Part shown: positions 45,782-54,355 of the stretch, piece by piece | Numbering within the stretch: position 1 is the first letter of the stretch | How the letters are laid out: the number at the start of each line of letters is the position of its first letter | Source of the DNA: Parasphingopyxis lamellibrachiae | GTDB taxonomy: Bacteria > Pseudomonadota > Alphaproteobacteria > Sphingomonadales > Sphingomonadaceae | Length of the DNA stretch: 64,000 nucleotides | Direction of reading: 5' to 3' | NCBI RefSeq assembly: GCF_003385775.1 | Contig: NZ_QRDP01000004.1 | Location: 372,001 to 436,000 of the forward strand | Translations under genes and position numbers: made by a program | Notes under the pieces: model-generated | The model's database searches: none | Seen by the model: the letters and a program-made list of their open reading frames with translations, nothing else | What the model was told of the DNA's origin: nothing

Positions 45782-46738
45782 CTATACGTATAATGCCCTT
45801 AACAGTTCCTGTATGTCGACAGGGAGTTCGCTTTCAAATGCTAAAGCTTCACTTGTCACGGGATGGGTGAATCCCAGTCTTTTAGCATGTAATGCCTGAC
45901 GGCGGAAATCCAAATTTTCGAGAATGGGCCGATGTGCTTTGTTTGGGCGGCCATAAAAGGGATCGCCGAGCAGGGCATGACCGGCATGCGCCATGTGTAC
46001 GCGGACCTGATGGGTGCGCCCGGTTTCCAGTCGACATTCGAGCAATGTCGCATCGTTGAGCGCCTCCAACCGGCGAAAATGCGTTGTCGCATGCTTCCCG
46101 CGACCGGCTTCCACAACCTCCATTTTCTGGCGATTACGTGAAGATCGCGCCAGGTTTCCTTCGATTTTTCCTTCAGAATCCATAACAATCTTGTTCACTA
46201 CAGCATTGTAAACGCGATCAATGCTATGGGCTGCAAACTGTTTGGCAAGCCCGGCATGGGCCTTGTCCGTCTTGGCTGCGACAATCAGCCCCGACGTACC
46301 CTTGTCGATTCGGTGTACGATACCGGGGCGGGCAACGCCGCCAATACCCGAAAGTCTGCCGGCACAATGGTGGAGCAGGGCGTTAACCAATGTGCCATCC
46401 GCATTTCCGGCCGCCGGATGGACGACCAGTCCGGCAGGCTTGTCGACAACGATCAGATGTTCGTCCTCGAATGTTATCGTGAGGGGAATATCCTGCGCGA
46501 CGGCTTCCGCGGGTTCAGGCAGCGGTACGGAAACCGTAAAACTCTGATCTTTTTTAACCGCACTTTTGGGATCGCGCGCTTCTTCACCGCCGGCTCTGCG
46601 CACATGGCCCGACGAAATCAGTTTTTTCAGCCGTTCACGCGAAAATTGCGGTAAGGTGGCAGCGAGCGCCCGATCGAGCCGCCAGCCATCATTTTCCGCC
46701 GAAATGCGCGCTTCCAATGTCGACAAATCCCCCGTCAT
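45782..46738 (-). CDS. 23S rRNA pseudouridine synthase, RluD family
   Basis: 318 residues. An N-terminal S4 RNA-binding domain (RLDRALAATLPQFSRERLKKL) precedes the RluA-type catalytic domain with D145 in VHRIDKGTSGL. Other family blocks are VVDKPAGLVVHP and ECRLETGRTHQVRVHMA. It most resembles RluD (U1911/1915/1917 of 23S rRNA), though RluC cannot be excluded. Its first 22 bp overlap the divergent JAMM gene head to head if that gene starts at 46717. Confidence 0.9.
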   Translation of the reverse strand: MTGDLSTLEARISAENDGWRLDRALAATLPQFSRERLKKLISSGHVRRAGGEEARDPKSAVKKDQSFTVSVPLPEPAEAVAQDIPLTITFEDEHLIVVDKPAGLVVHPAAGNADGTLVNALLHHCAGRLSGIGGVARPGIVHRIDKGTSGLIVAAKTDKAHAGLAKQFAAHSIDRVYNAVVNKIVMDSEGKIEGNLARSSRNRQKMEVVEAGRGKHATTHFRRLEALNDATLLECRLETGRTHQVRVHMAHAGHALLGDPFYGRPNKAHRPILENLDFRRQALHAKRLGFTHPVTSEALAFESELPVDIQELLRALYV

Positions 46739-47169
46739 TACCTATTAATTTGGGGGTGTCTGTCACAATATCAAGAGCCGCACGGAAGCGAATTCTGGCT
46801 GAAGCCGCACAGTCGCCCAATGAAGAGGTTTGCGGACTGCTTTTCGGCGGAGAATCGCGCATTGTCAGCGTTCTGCCCACGATCAATATCGCAGACAATC
46901 CGGCAAACAGTTTTGAAATCGACCCGGCGGCGCTGTTCGCTGCCATACGGAACCAACGCGGTGGCGGTGAGCGGATTGTGGGCCACTACCATTCCCATCC
47001 AGAGGGTCCGGCCCGCCCATCTGTGCGCGATACCGAAATGGCCCTTGATACAGGGCGTCTATGGCTCATCGTCACCGCTGGCGAGATGAGCCTCTGGCGC
47101 GCAGGGGCGCCGGGCCAGCTGGAACCTGTGGAGCTAGCCCTTGCAAGCCCCCCGTCCAACCGACAATAG
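46717..47169 (+). CDS. M67 (JAMM/MPN) family metallopeptidase-like protein
   Basis: About 150 residues with an intact JAMM zinc motif: a glutamate in SPNEEVCGLLFG (E36 or E37), H92 and H94 in GHYHSHPEG, S102 and D105 in PSVRDTEMA. Bacterial members remove ubiquitin-like tails or process sulfur carriers. The start is uncertain: an ATG at 46717 overlaps rluD, and a GTG at 46756 would give MSVTISRAARKRILAEA, which fits family starts better; neither has a clear ribosome binding site. chpT follows 37 nt later. Confidence 0.85.
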   Translation: MSTNPPSLPINLGVSVTISRAARKRILAEAAQSPNEEVCGLLFGGESRIVSVLPTINIADNPANSFEIDPAALFAAIRNQRGGGERIVGHYHSHPEGPARPSVRDTEMALDTGRLWLIVTAGEMSLWRAGAPGQLEPVELALASPPSNRQ

Positions 47170-47206
47170 AGGTTGGCGCACAGCAATGGACAGGAATCGT
47201 CGAACG

Positions 47207-47836
47207 ATGGACAGCAAGAGCGTTGAATTTGCGAGCCTTTTGGCATCACGCCTGTGTCATGACCTGTTGAGCCCGATAGGCGCGCTTAACAATGGCATCG
47301 AACTGCTGGCCGATGAGCATGATCCCGAAATGCGTGAGCGGTGTATGGAACTGCTTGCGGAGAGCGCCCGGACATCGGCGACAAAACTGAAATTTTTCCG
47401 TCTGGCGTTTGGCGCCGCAGGCGGGTTTGACGATGAGATCGACAGCCGCGAGGCGAAAACCGCTATCGAAGGCCTGGTTGGCAATACTGGCCGGGTTGAT
47501 CTTGAGTGGATGGTCGAACAGCCATCCATGTCCAAGGCCAAGATCAAGATTTTGCTCAATCTGGCGCTCATCGCGGCAGATGCGCTTGTTCGCGGAGGTA
47601 CGCTGCTGGTCGGGGCCGAAGGGGGAGAAATCGTCGTCCGCGCAGAAGGAACCCGCATCGTTCTCGATCCCGAACTGAAGACGGCGCTCCTTGGCAAAAC
47701 CGATGCCGAAGCGCTGACACCGCGCGCAGCGGCGGCCTGGCTTGTCCATGTGCTGGTTAAAGAAGGCAGCGGCGAAGTGATGGTATCGGAGCCGGAGGAT
47801 AACGTCCTGCTTTTCGGTGTATCTTTCGCCAGCTGA
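47207..47836 (+). CDS. chpT: Histidine phosphotransferase ChpT
   Basis: Alphaproteobacterial phosphotransferase that relays phosphate from CckA to CtrA and CpdR, controlling cell cycle and motility. The phospho-accepting H18 is in LLASRLCHDLLSPIGALNNG, and the C-terminal Bergerat-like domain (from about residue 90) has lost ATP-binding motifs, as in ChpT. The ATG at 47207 gives 209 residues; ATG at 47186 is also possible. It lies immediately upstream of the cheA operon, from which it is separated by 63 nt holding a CtrA-like box. Confidence 0.9.
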   Translation: MDSKSVEFASLLASRLCHDLLSPIGALNNGIELLADEHDPEMRERCMELLAESARTSATKLKFFRLAFGAAGGFDDEIDSREAKTAIEGLVGNTGRVDLEWMVEQPSMSKAKIKILLNLALIAADALVRGGTLLVGAEGGEIVVRAEGTRIVLDPELKTALLGKTDAEALTPRAAAAWLVHVLVKEGSGEVMVSEPEDNVLLFGVSFAS

Positions 47837-47845
47837 ACGGACGGG

Positions 47846-47862
47846 TAAACGACATCTTAACC
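47846..47862 (+). promoter_or_regulatory. CtrA-like binding site upstream of cheA
   Basis: TAAA, 7 nt, TTAACC against the CtrA consensus TTAA-N7-TTAAC: one mismatch and exact spacing. It lies 38 nt before the cheA ATG, in the gap after chpT, whose product phosphorylates CtrA. Confidence 0.45.
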
Positions 47863-47899
47863 ATCAGAGCCCATCAGAACAGTCTGGTGACTTTTCTGG

Positions 47900-50263
47900 A
47901 TGGGCTTGATGGACGACCTACTCGCTGAATTCATTGCCGAAACACGCGAAACGCTGGGCACGATCTCGGGTGAAATTGTTGCATGGGAAGCCAATCCGAA
48001 GGATAGTCGGCGACTTAATGACGTTTTTCGCTTCGTCCACACGGTCAAGGGCAGCTGCGGTTTTCTCGACCTGACCCATCTCCAGCGAGTCAGCCATGAA
48101 GCTGAAAACGCACTTTCGGACCTGCGCGACGGAAAGCGCGAACCAACAACCGGTCTGGTTAGCGCGATACTCGCTGTCATCGACCGCATCGGCGAGATTG
48201 TCGATGCCCTTGAACTGGGCGAAGAGATTGACGAGTCGATTGACGAACCGTTGCTTGCCGCGCTCAACGCCGGGGAAGACGATCCCGAAATTTTTCCCGC
48301 CGCCACCCAGCCTGCTTCCGAGCGCCGAAGCCCCGCGCGCAGCATCCGTGTACCGCTGGAACTGCTCGATCGGTTGATGGGCGGCGTGTCCGATCTCGTG
48401 CTCTCGCGCAATGAGCTCTCCCGCCAGCTTCGCCGCACGAGCAGCGATGACCAGGTCGAGACGGCTTTCGACAGGATGTCCTCATGCATTGCTGAAATGC
48501 GCGACGCTATCACCTGGGCAAGGATGCAGCGGATCGAAAGCCTGTTCGCGGCATTGCCCCGGCTGGTGCGCGACCTTTCGGCTGAGCTCGGCAAATCGGT
48601 GATGCTGGAAATAGATGGTGCCGATGTGGAGCTTGATCGCGAGATGATCGAGATGCTGCGCGATCCCCTGACCCATATCGTCCGCAACGCCCTTGATCAC
48701 GGTATCGAGGATTCCGAGGAACGCCAGAAGAAGGGCAAGTCCCGCGACGGGGTCTTGCGGATCAGCGCGCATCAGTCTGGCAATAAAATCCAGATCGTCA
48801 TCGCCGATGACGGGCGTGGAATCGACCAGCATAAGCTTGGCGCACGGGCTGTAGAGAATGGAACCCTTTCGGCCGATGCCGTCCGGGATATGGACGACAA
48901 GACGTTGCTCGATCTTGTATTCCAGCCTGGCCTGTCCACTGCCGATGCAGTCAGCACCGTGTCGGGCCGGGGTGTCGGCATGGATGTCGTCAGGTCCAAT
49001 GTCGAACGGATCGGCGGTACGATCGAGATTGAGAGCGTGGTTGGCGAAGGCACCAAACTGGTACTGTTCGTTCCCCTGACGCTAACGATCATACCGGCGC
49101 TGATCTTCGGCGCGCGCGATAGTCGTTACGCCATTCCGCGCTCCAATATCGAAGAGATTGTATCCCTCAGCAAAGGCAGGGCTCGTATCGAGAATATCGG
49201 CGGCACGGAATTTGCTATTGTCCGCGAAAACCGCATTCCCGTTATCCGGCTCGGGCGACTGCTCGAGGGCCGGGGACAGGATGACGAAGTGTCGGAAAAC
49301 CGGGATGATCGCCATCTCGTCATCGTCCGCTCCAATCGCCGTGAACGCTATGCGATCATGGTGTCGGCGGTATTCAACCATGAAGAGCTGGTCGTGAAAC
49401 CCGCCGCTCCGGCCATCATGGGTGCGGGTATCTATGCCGGAACGGCATTGCCGGACAATGGACTGCCCCTGTTGTTGCTGGACATAGCCGGCCTCGCCGC
49501 TGCGGCGGGGTTGCGACTGTCGCTCAGCCGCTCCCGGAACGAGAAGCAGGGCGAAGAGCAGGAACCGGCGGCGCCCGACTCGTTGATTTTCCTAGACAGG
49601 GATGGCCGGCGCAGGGCGATACGAATGGCGCTCGTCGAGCGCATCATCGATGCGGATGTTGGGCAGATTGCGGAGCGGGCCGGCAGGCTAAGGCTTGTAC
49701 GAGACGATGAAACGCTACCCGTTGCGACCTGTGCTCCGCTCCCGGAAACCGGCACTGTCCGGCTTCTGCGCCTCAGCGATGGCGACAATATGTTGGCCTA
49801 CGCCATCGAACGCGGCACGGCCGATCTGGGATCCTTGCCCGAACAGTTCGAACCGGCGGTCGAGCCTGGCCGCATCGCCGGGGTTGCGGTTGTAGATGGC
49901 GAACCGATCGAGCTCTTGGATGCACATTACCTCTTTTCCGAATTCTCCGCCGGTCAAAGTGGGGCATCCCACGGTTCGCTCTCGGGAAAATCGCGCTGTC
50001 TCGTTGTCGGCGGCGACAGTCTTTGGCGGCATGAGCTGCTTGCCCCGCTGATCGAGCTGGCCGGATACGAAACCACGTTCGACGAGACGGACGATTATGA
50101 TCTCGTGATCGACGCCAGCGATTCCGACTATGTCGAGGATGTACAGTCGGGAGACGTCCTGCGCCTTTCCGCCGATCCGTCTCCGGGCGAGGACAGGCTC
50201 TACCGTTATGACCGGACGGGGATTGTGAATGCGCTGCATGCACGCCTGAAAGCGAAAGGCTAG
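47900..50263 (+). CDS. cheA: Chemotaxis histidine kinase CheA with C-terminal extra domains
   Basis: 787 residues. Hpt domain (1-110) with H47 in FVHTVKGSCGF; no P2 (CheY-binding) domain; dimerisation domain (about 145-215); HATPase with IVRNALDHG, DDGRGID and GRGVGMDVVRSNV; CheW-like domain (about 385-520); a second, diverged CheW-like domain (about 540-670); and a C-terminal receiver-like domain (about 690-787) in which the acidic pocket reads VVGGD instead of VVDD and the conserved lysine is not evident. The ATG at 47900 or 47909 may be used. First of five chemotaxis genes with short gaps or overlaps. Confidence 0.93.
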   Translation: MGLMDDLLAEFIAETRETLGTISGEIVAWEANPKDSRRLNDVFRFVHTVKGSCGFLDLTHLQRVSHEAENALSDLRDGKREPTTGLVSAILAVIDRIGEIVDALELGEEIDESIDEPLLAALNAGEDDPEIFPAATQPASERRSPARSIRVPLELLDRLMGGVSDLVLSRNELSRQLRRTSSDDQVETAFDRMSSCIAEMRDAITWARMQRIESLFAALPRLVRDLSAELGKSVMLEIDGADVELDREMIEMLRDPLTHIVRNALDHGIEDSEERQKKGKSRDGVLRISAHQSGNKIQIVIADDGRGIDQHKLGARAVENGTLSADAVRDMDDKTLLDLVFQPGLSTADAVSTVSGRGVGMDVVRSNVERIGGTIEIESVVGEGTKLVLFVPLTLTIIPALIFGARDSRYAIPRSNIEEIVSLSKGRARIENIGGTEFAIVRENRIPVIRLGRLLEGRGQDDEVSENRDDRHLVIVRSNRRERYAIMVSAVFNHEELVVKPAAPAIMGAGIYAGTALPDNGLPLLLLDIAGLAAAAGLRLSLSRSRNEKQGEEQEPAAPDSLIFLDRDGRRRAIRMALVERIIDADVGQIAERAGRLRLVRDDETLPVATCAPLPETGTVRLLRLSDGDNMLAYAIERGTADLGSLPEQFEPAVEPGRIAGVAVVDGEPIELLDAHYLFSEFSAGQSGASHGSLSGKSRCLVVGGDSLWRHELLAPLIELAGYETTFDETDDYDLVIDASDSDYVEDVQSGDVLRLSADPSPGEDRLYRYDRTGIVNALHARLKAKG

Positions 50264-50268
50264 ATTCT

Positions 50269-50703
50269 ATGGAGCAACTCTATCTTGTAGCCGAAGCGGG
50301 CGGTGCGCGATTTGCCATGCCCGCCGGTGCGATCGGATCGGTCGTGCCGGCGTCCGATGTTGTTCCCGTTCCCAGAGCCGCTTTCATGGTGGCGGGCGTG
50401 GCCGCATTGCGCAGCAATGTGGTTACCGTCATCGATACCATGGCGGCCATTGATGGCCGGCCGGCCTCGGTTTCGGAGGGCCAATCGCTCATCGTCGTGA
50501 ATGTCGACGGGTTTCTCTATGGACTTGCCGTCGATGAGGTTCATGACGTTTGCGAATGCCCCGAACTTCCCGAAAAACTGGAAGGCGCGTTCGAACCTGG
50601 ATGGCACCGGATTTCTACCGGGGTGATTGAAATGGAGGGGCGGTCGGTAGTTGTCATCAACCCCGCAGCATTAGTCGTCTTGCCTGAAAGCAAGGCAGCG
50701 TAG
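50269..50703 (+). CDS. cheW: Chemotaxis coupling protein CheW
   Basis: 144-residue CheW-fold protein linking chemoreceptors to CheA. Typical elements are LVAEAGGARFAMPAGAIGSV, the proline-rich VVPVPRAAFMVAGVAALRSN, VVTVIDTMAAI, and LIVVNVDGFLYGLAVDEV. It begins 5 nt after the cheA stop. Slightly diverged from the E. coli protein but of normal size. No receptor gene is in the window. Confidence 0.88.
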   Translation: MEQLYLVAEAGGARFAMPAGAIGSVVPASDVVPVPRAAFMVAGVAALRSNVVTVIDTMAAIDGRPASVSEGQSLIVVNVDGFLYGLAVDEVHDVCECPELPEKLEGAFEPGWHRISTGVIEMEGRSVVVINPAALVVLPESKAA

Positions 50704-50788
50704 CCGTGATTATGTCAAGCACCGTTAACGTCAAAATTACCGCAGGCCCCTACGCAGTCCACCGGGGGAATTCGAGGGGAGAGGGCAC

Positions 50789-51175
50789 GTGAAGAAATGT
50801 CTTGTTGTGGATGATTCAAAAGTCATTCGAAAAGTTGCCTGTCACATGCTCGAAACGCTGGATTTTTCGGTGGAGGAAGCCGGTGACGGGAGCGAGGCGA
50901 TTGAGATCCTGAAGCAGGAGGTGCCGGATGTTGTGCTTCTGGACTGGAATATGCCCGTTATGGACGGCATGGAATTCCTGCACGCGCTGAAGGCTCTGGC
51001 GCTGGAGAATCTCCCCAAGGTAATCTTCTGCACGACCGAGAATGACGCCGATCAAATTCGGCGCGCGATGGATGCCGGTGCCGACGAATATATCATGAAA
51101 CCGTTCGACCGCGAGACGCTGCAGAGCAAAGTCGAATTGGTTCAAAACGGCGATCATTGTGGCCAGCAGGCCTAA
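50789..51175 (+). CDS. CheY-type response regulator
   Basis: Single receiver domain of 128 residues. The acidic pocket is D8-D9, the phosphorylated aspartate is D52 in VVLLDWNMPVMDG, the switch threonine T82 is in FCTTEND, and the lysine K104 is in YIMKPFD. GTG start with GAGGGGAGAGGG upstream. The 85-nt gap from cheW contains a TTAAC half-site and may hold a promoter. Expected to be the output of CheA, acting on the flagellar motor or another target. Confidence 0.92.
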   Translation: MKKCLVVDDSKVIRKVACHMLETLDFSVEEAGDGSEAIEILKQEVPDVVLLDWNMPVMDGMEFLHALKALALENLPKVIFCTTENDADQIRRAMDAGADEYIMKPFDRETLQSKVELVQNGDHCGQQA

Positions 51176-52262
51176 TTTCCCGGTCTCGAATGCCCGGGAG
51201 CGTTCGCATCGCCGCAACGTTCTGGTTGTCGACGATTCCGCCGTGGCGCGGCTTATCGTTCAGCGGGTTGTCAACGATACGGACGATTTCGAGATTGTTG
51301 GCCATGCCGCAAGCGCAGAAGAGGCGCTTGAAAAACTCAGGACCCTGGCCGTCGATCTTGTGATTCTCGATATCGAAATGCCGGGCATGAACGGAATAGC
51401 GGCTATCCCGCATATCCTTCGTTTCGGCCGCAATGCCCCGATACTGATAGTATCATCGCACTGCCGCGCGGATGCCAAAGCCTCGGTTCGCGCTATGGCG
51501 ATGGGCGCGAGCGACCTCATCTTGAAGCCCAATAGCCCGACGTCAAACGATCAGTTTGCAACTGCGCTCCTTGAGAAAATGACCCGGCTGACGGTACCGA
51601 CCACCCAGAAGGTGCCTGCCACTCTGCCGAAAAGCGAAGAGACCGATTATTTGGCAAGCGGTGTCCCTGTCCGACGACCGGTAAGGTGTCTGGCAATCGG
51701 TGCATCGACTGGCGGAATTCACGCACTTTCGGCGTTCTTTGCGGAATTGCCACGCGATTTCACAATGCCAATATTGGTGACACAGCATTTGCCCGCCGAT
51801 TTTATCGTCTATTTCGCCAGGCAGCTGCAGGTGGTTTCGGGCCGCAAGGCGATACCAGCCCGTGACGGCCAACGGGTTGAGGCGGGAGAGGTGCTCGTCG
51901 CGGCAGGTGACGCCCATCTGACCGTCAGGAAGTGCGACGGGCATGTTCGAGTCTGCTTTGATTATAATCGCACGCAGGATGGATTCTGTCCGTCGGTAGA
52001 TCCGATGTTGTCCAGCGTTGCCGAGGTTTACGGTAGCGATTCTGTCGGGGTCGTGCTGACCGGTATGGGCCGCGACGGAGCCATGGGCGCGCAGATGCTA
52101 GCCAAAGCGGGCGGAGAAATTCTAGTCCAGGATCAGAAAAGTTCCGTCGTCTGGGGCATGCCCGGGGCAGTTGCCCGGTTGGGTATCGCCAATATGATCG
52201 CTCCTCCCTTTGATCTGGCAAATCAAGTCAGCCGCCGCGCAAAGGCATTCGGATGCAAGTGA
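51159..52262 (+). CDS. cheB: Chemotaxis methylesterase CheB
   Basis: Adaptation enzyme that removes methyl groups from receptors. Receiver domain with D71 in LVILDIEMPGMNG, linker, then a methylesterase domain with the triad S183 (GASTGGIHAL), H210 (TQHLPADF) and D306 (GMGRDGAMGA). 367 residues; GTG start inside the last codons of the CheY gene (17-nt overlap), suggesting coupling. Its last 10 nt overlap cheR. Confidence 0.95.
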   Translation: MASRPNFPVSNARERSHRRNVLVVDDSAVARLIVQRVVNDTDDFEIVGHAASAEEALEKLRTLAVDLVILDIEMPGMNGIAAIPHILRFGRNAPILIVSSHCRADAKASVRAMAMGASDLILKPNSPTSNDQFATALLEKMTRLTVPTTQKVPATLPKSEETDYLASGVPVRRPVRCLAIGASTGGIHALSAFFAELPRDFTMPILVTQHLPADFIVYFARQLQVVSGRKAIPARDGQRVEAGEVLVAAGDAHLTVRKCDGHVRVCFDYNRTQDGFCPSVDPMLSSVAEVYGSDSVGVVLTGMGRDGAMGAQMLAKAGGEILVQDQKSSVVWGMPGAVARLGIANMIAPPFDLANQVSRRAKAFGCK

Positions 52263-53095
52263 ATCCGGCATCCCTGTCTGTGCTCTCGTCCCTGCTTGAG
52301 GCGCGGACGGGACAACGGCTGTCGGAAGGGCGGCACTGGCGGGTCGAAATGGTGCTCAAACCGATACTGAAAGCGCATGATATCGCCAGCTGTGACGAGC
52401 TGATCGCGCAGCTGGCTGCGCCTGGCAGCGGCCCTTTGTGCAACGAAACCATTGATGCGCTGCTCAACAATGAAACCTACTTCTTCCGTGACAGCGATGC
52501 CTTTGCGGATCTGTTTCGGCGTATCGAAAACACTGCGGAACGCCGGCAGGATACCAAAAAAATCAGAATCTGGAGCGCAGGCTGCTCCACCGGTCAGGAA
52601 ATATTCTCGCTGGCGATGATGTTTCGCGAGAATGCAGAGCGCTGGCGAGACTGGTCGATCGAGCTACTGGGCACGGATATTTCGCACACCGCGGTCAACC
52701 GGGCGCGTTTAGGCGATTTCAGCCAGTTCGAGATTCAACGCGGATTGCCAACCCGGCTTATGCTGCGCTGCTTCGATCAATGCGGGACGCGCTGGCAGGT
52801 GAAGGAAATGGTCCGCCAGACGGTGCGCTTCAGATGCCATAACGTGTTGGAGGCTCCGCCGCCGGGGCCGTGGGATTTTGTGCTGTGCCGAAATGTTCTG
52901 CTGTACTTCCCCGACGTCAATCGTAGCGCCGCGCTCCGGAATATCTCCACCGTATTGGCGCCCGATGGCGGCTTGATACTTGGTGCCGGGGAGACTGTTC
53001 TCGGCTATACGGATCGTTTCGAAATCTTGCCTGGCGCGCGATCCCTTTACCGGCTTGTGTCCGGCGAATTGCGGCAGATATCAAGCGCAGCCTAG
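52253..53095 (+). CDS. cheR: Chemotaxis methyltransferase CheR
   Basis: SAM-dependent methyltransferase for receptor glutamates. The N-terminal helical domain runs to about residue 75, then LLNNETYFFRD, the SAM motif IRIWSAGCSTGQEIFSLAM, GTDISHTAVNRARLG and FVLCRNVLLYFPDV complete the family pattern. 280 residues is normal. Last gene of the chpT-cheA-W-Y-B-R run; it completes an adaptation system although no methyl-accepting receptor is encoded nearby. Confidence 0.95.
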   Translation: MQVNPASLSVLSSLLEARTGQRLSEGRHWRVEMVLKPILKAHDIASCDELIAQLAAPGSGPLCNETIDALLNNETYFFRDSDAFADLFRRIENTAERRQDTKKIRIWSAGCSTGQEIFSLAMMFRENAERWRDWSIELLGTDISHTAVNRARLGDFSQFEIQRGLPTRLMLRCFDQCGTRWQVKEMVRQTVRFRCHNVLEAPPPGPWDFVLCRNVLLYFPDVNRSAALRNISTVLAPDGGLILGAGETVLGYTDRFEILPGARSLYRLVSGELRQISSAA

Positions 53096-53199
53096 GCTCC
53101 GCTCTTGACCTTGCCGAAGATATTGGGCCGTATCGCCGCGATGTTGTATGATACGCATCTTCAGACAGGTTGTTGCCAGTTTGGCGGAAAGCCGTTCCA

Positions 53200-53892
53200 A
53201 TGACGATTGTTGATACGCCATCTCCGAATTTCAATGATCGCAGATTGCCCGTGTCGATGCTGGTCATGCATTATACGGGCATGGTCGACGGCGCTTCGGC
53301 TATCCGGCGACTGACCAGTCCGGATGCCGGTGTTTCTGCGCATTATGTCGTAAACGAGGACGGTACGATCCTGCAACTTGTCGATGAAGGCAAGCGCGCA
53401 TGGCATGCGGGCGCGTCATACTGGCGCGGCATCACCGATGTGAATTCGGCCAGTATCGGGATCGAGATCGTCAATCCCGGGCATGAATTCGGCTATCATC
53501 CTTTTCCGGACGATCAGATCGCTGCGGTGCTGCGGCTATCGCATGAAATTCACAAACGACACGATATCCCGCGCGCCAATGTCGTCGGCCATTCGGATGT
53601 CGCACCGGCGCGCAAACAGGATCCCGGCGAACTTTTTCCATGGGACAAGCTGGCGCGCCTGAATCTCGCTCTGACGCGGCCAGATGATGCAACCAACGAC
53701 CCGCAATGGACCGACAGCGCATTCCTGATTGCCCTTGAGCGCTTCGGCTATGATATCGAAGACAAGCTGGCCGCGGTGGTTGCGTTTCAGCGCCGTTTCC
53801 GGCCGGAGCTTATTGACGGAATGATCGACGGCCAGTCCCGTGCTATTCTTTTCCGCCTGCTCTTGGATCGCGAGCAAGGCGACGCTAGATAG
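53200..53892 (+). CDS. N-acetylmuramoyl-L-alanine amidase, AmiD-like
   Basis: Amidase_2 (zinc) domain of about 160 residues with LVMHYTG, SAHYVVNEDGTILQLVDEGK, HAGASYWRG, SIGIEIVN and the late histidine in GHSDVAPARKQDPGELF, followed by a short C-terminal peptidoglycan-binding-like region. The 230-residue protein shows no signal peptide from the ATG at 53200, so it may recycle cell-wall fragments in the cytoplasm like AmpD, or lack a recognised export signal. Its last codons appear to contain the rnpB promoter. Confidence 0.9.
   Translation: MTIVDTPSPNFNDRRLPVSMLVMHYTGMVDGASAIRRLTSPDAGVSAHYVVNEDGTILQLVDEGKRAWHAGASYWRGITDVNSASIGIEIVNPGHEFGYHPFPDDQIAAVLRLSHEIHKRHDIPRANVVGHSDVAPARKQDPGELFPWDKLARLNLALTRPDDATNDPQWTDSAFLIALERFGYDIEDKLAAVVAFQRRFRPELIDGMIDGQSRAILFRLLLDREQGDAR
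53863..53891 (+). promoter_or_regulatory. Candidate rnpB promoter inside the amidase gene
   Basis: TTGGAT, a 17-bp spacer and TAGATA end 7 nt before the likely 5' end of RNase P RNA. The -10 element spans the amidase stop codon. Each hexamer matches the consensus only partly. Confidence 0.35.
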
Positions 53893-53897
53893 GCAAG

Positions 53898-54262
53898 GCC
53901 AGAGGGCCGGGCGGCCGCGGGGCATTTATGCCGCGAGGAAAGTCCGGGCTCCATGGACCCACGGTGCCGGATAATGTCCGGCGGGGGCGACCCCAGGGAA
54001 AGTGCCACAGAAAGCAGGTTGCCCACGGCTTCGGCCCGGCGATAGTGAAAGGGTGCGGTAAGAGCGCACCGCGCGCGCCAGCAATGGCCGCGGCACGGCA
54101 AACCCCACCGGGAGCAAGACCGAATAGGGATGGCATATAGGCCTGGGTCCGGCCTGTCGTCCGGGTTGGTCGCTTGAGGACGGGAGCAATCCCGTTCCTA
54201 GAGGAATGGTCGCACAGGCGGAGTGATCCGCTGGACAAAACCCGGCTTACAGGCCCTCTGGC
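53898..54262 (+). ncRNA. rnpB: RNase P RNA, bacterial type A
   Basis: Catalytic RNA of RNase P, which matures tRNA 5' ends. The ends GCCAGAGGG and CCCTCTGGC pair to form helix P1. Conserved core segments are GAGGAAAGTCCGGGCTCC near the 5' side, ACAGAAA, GGTAAGAGCGCACC and, near the 3' end, GAGGAATGGTCGCACAG with the terminal GGCTTACAGGCC. The length of about 365 nt is typical. It begins only 6 nt after the amidase stop. Confidence 0.96.
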
Positions 54263-54355
54263 AGTGATCTGCGGCACAGCCGCGCAAAACCGCACCTGCT
54301 TTACGAATCGAGCAATTTGGTCCACATATTCACACACTCAAAGAGGGGAACAGCA

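Noticed and set aside
50724-50740. Second CtrA-type site upstream of the CheY gene
   Set aside because: Only the TTAAC half matches; the other half has two mismatches, so I do not list it as a site.
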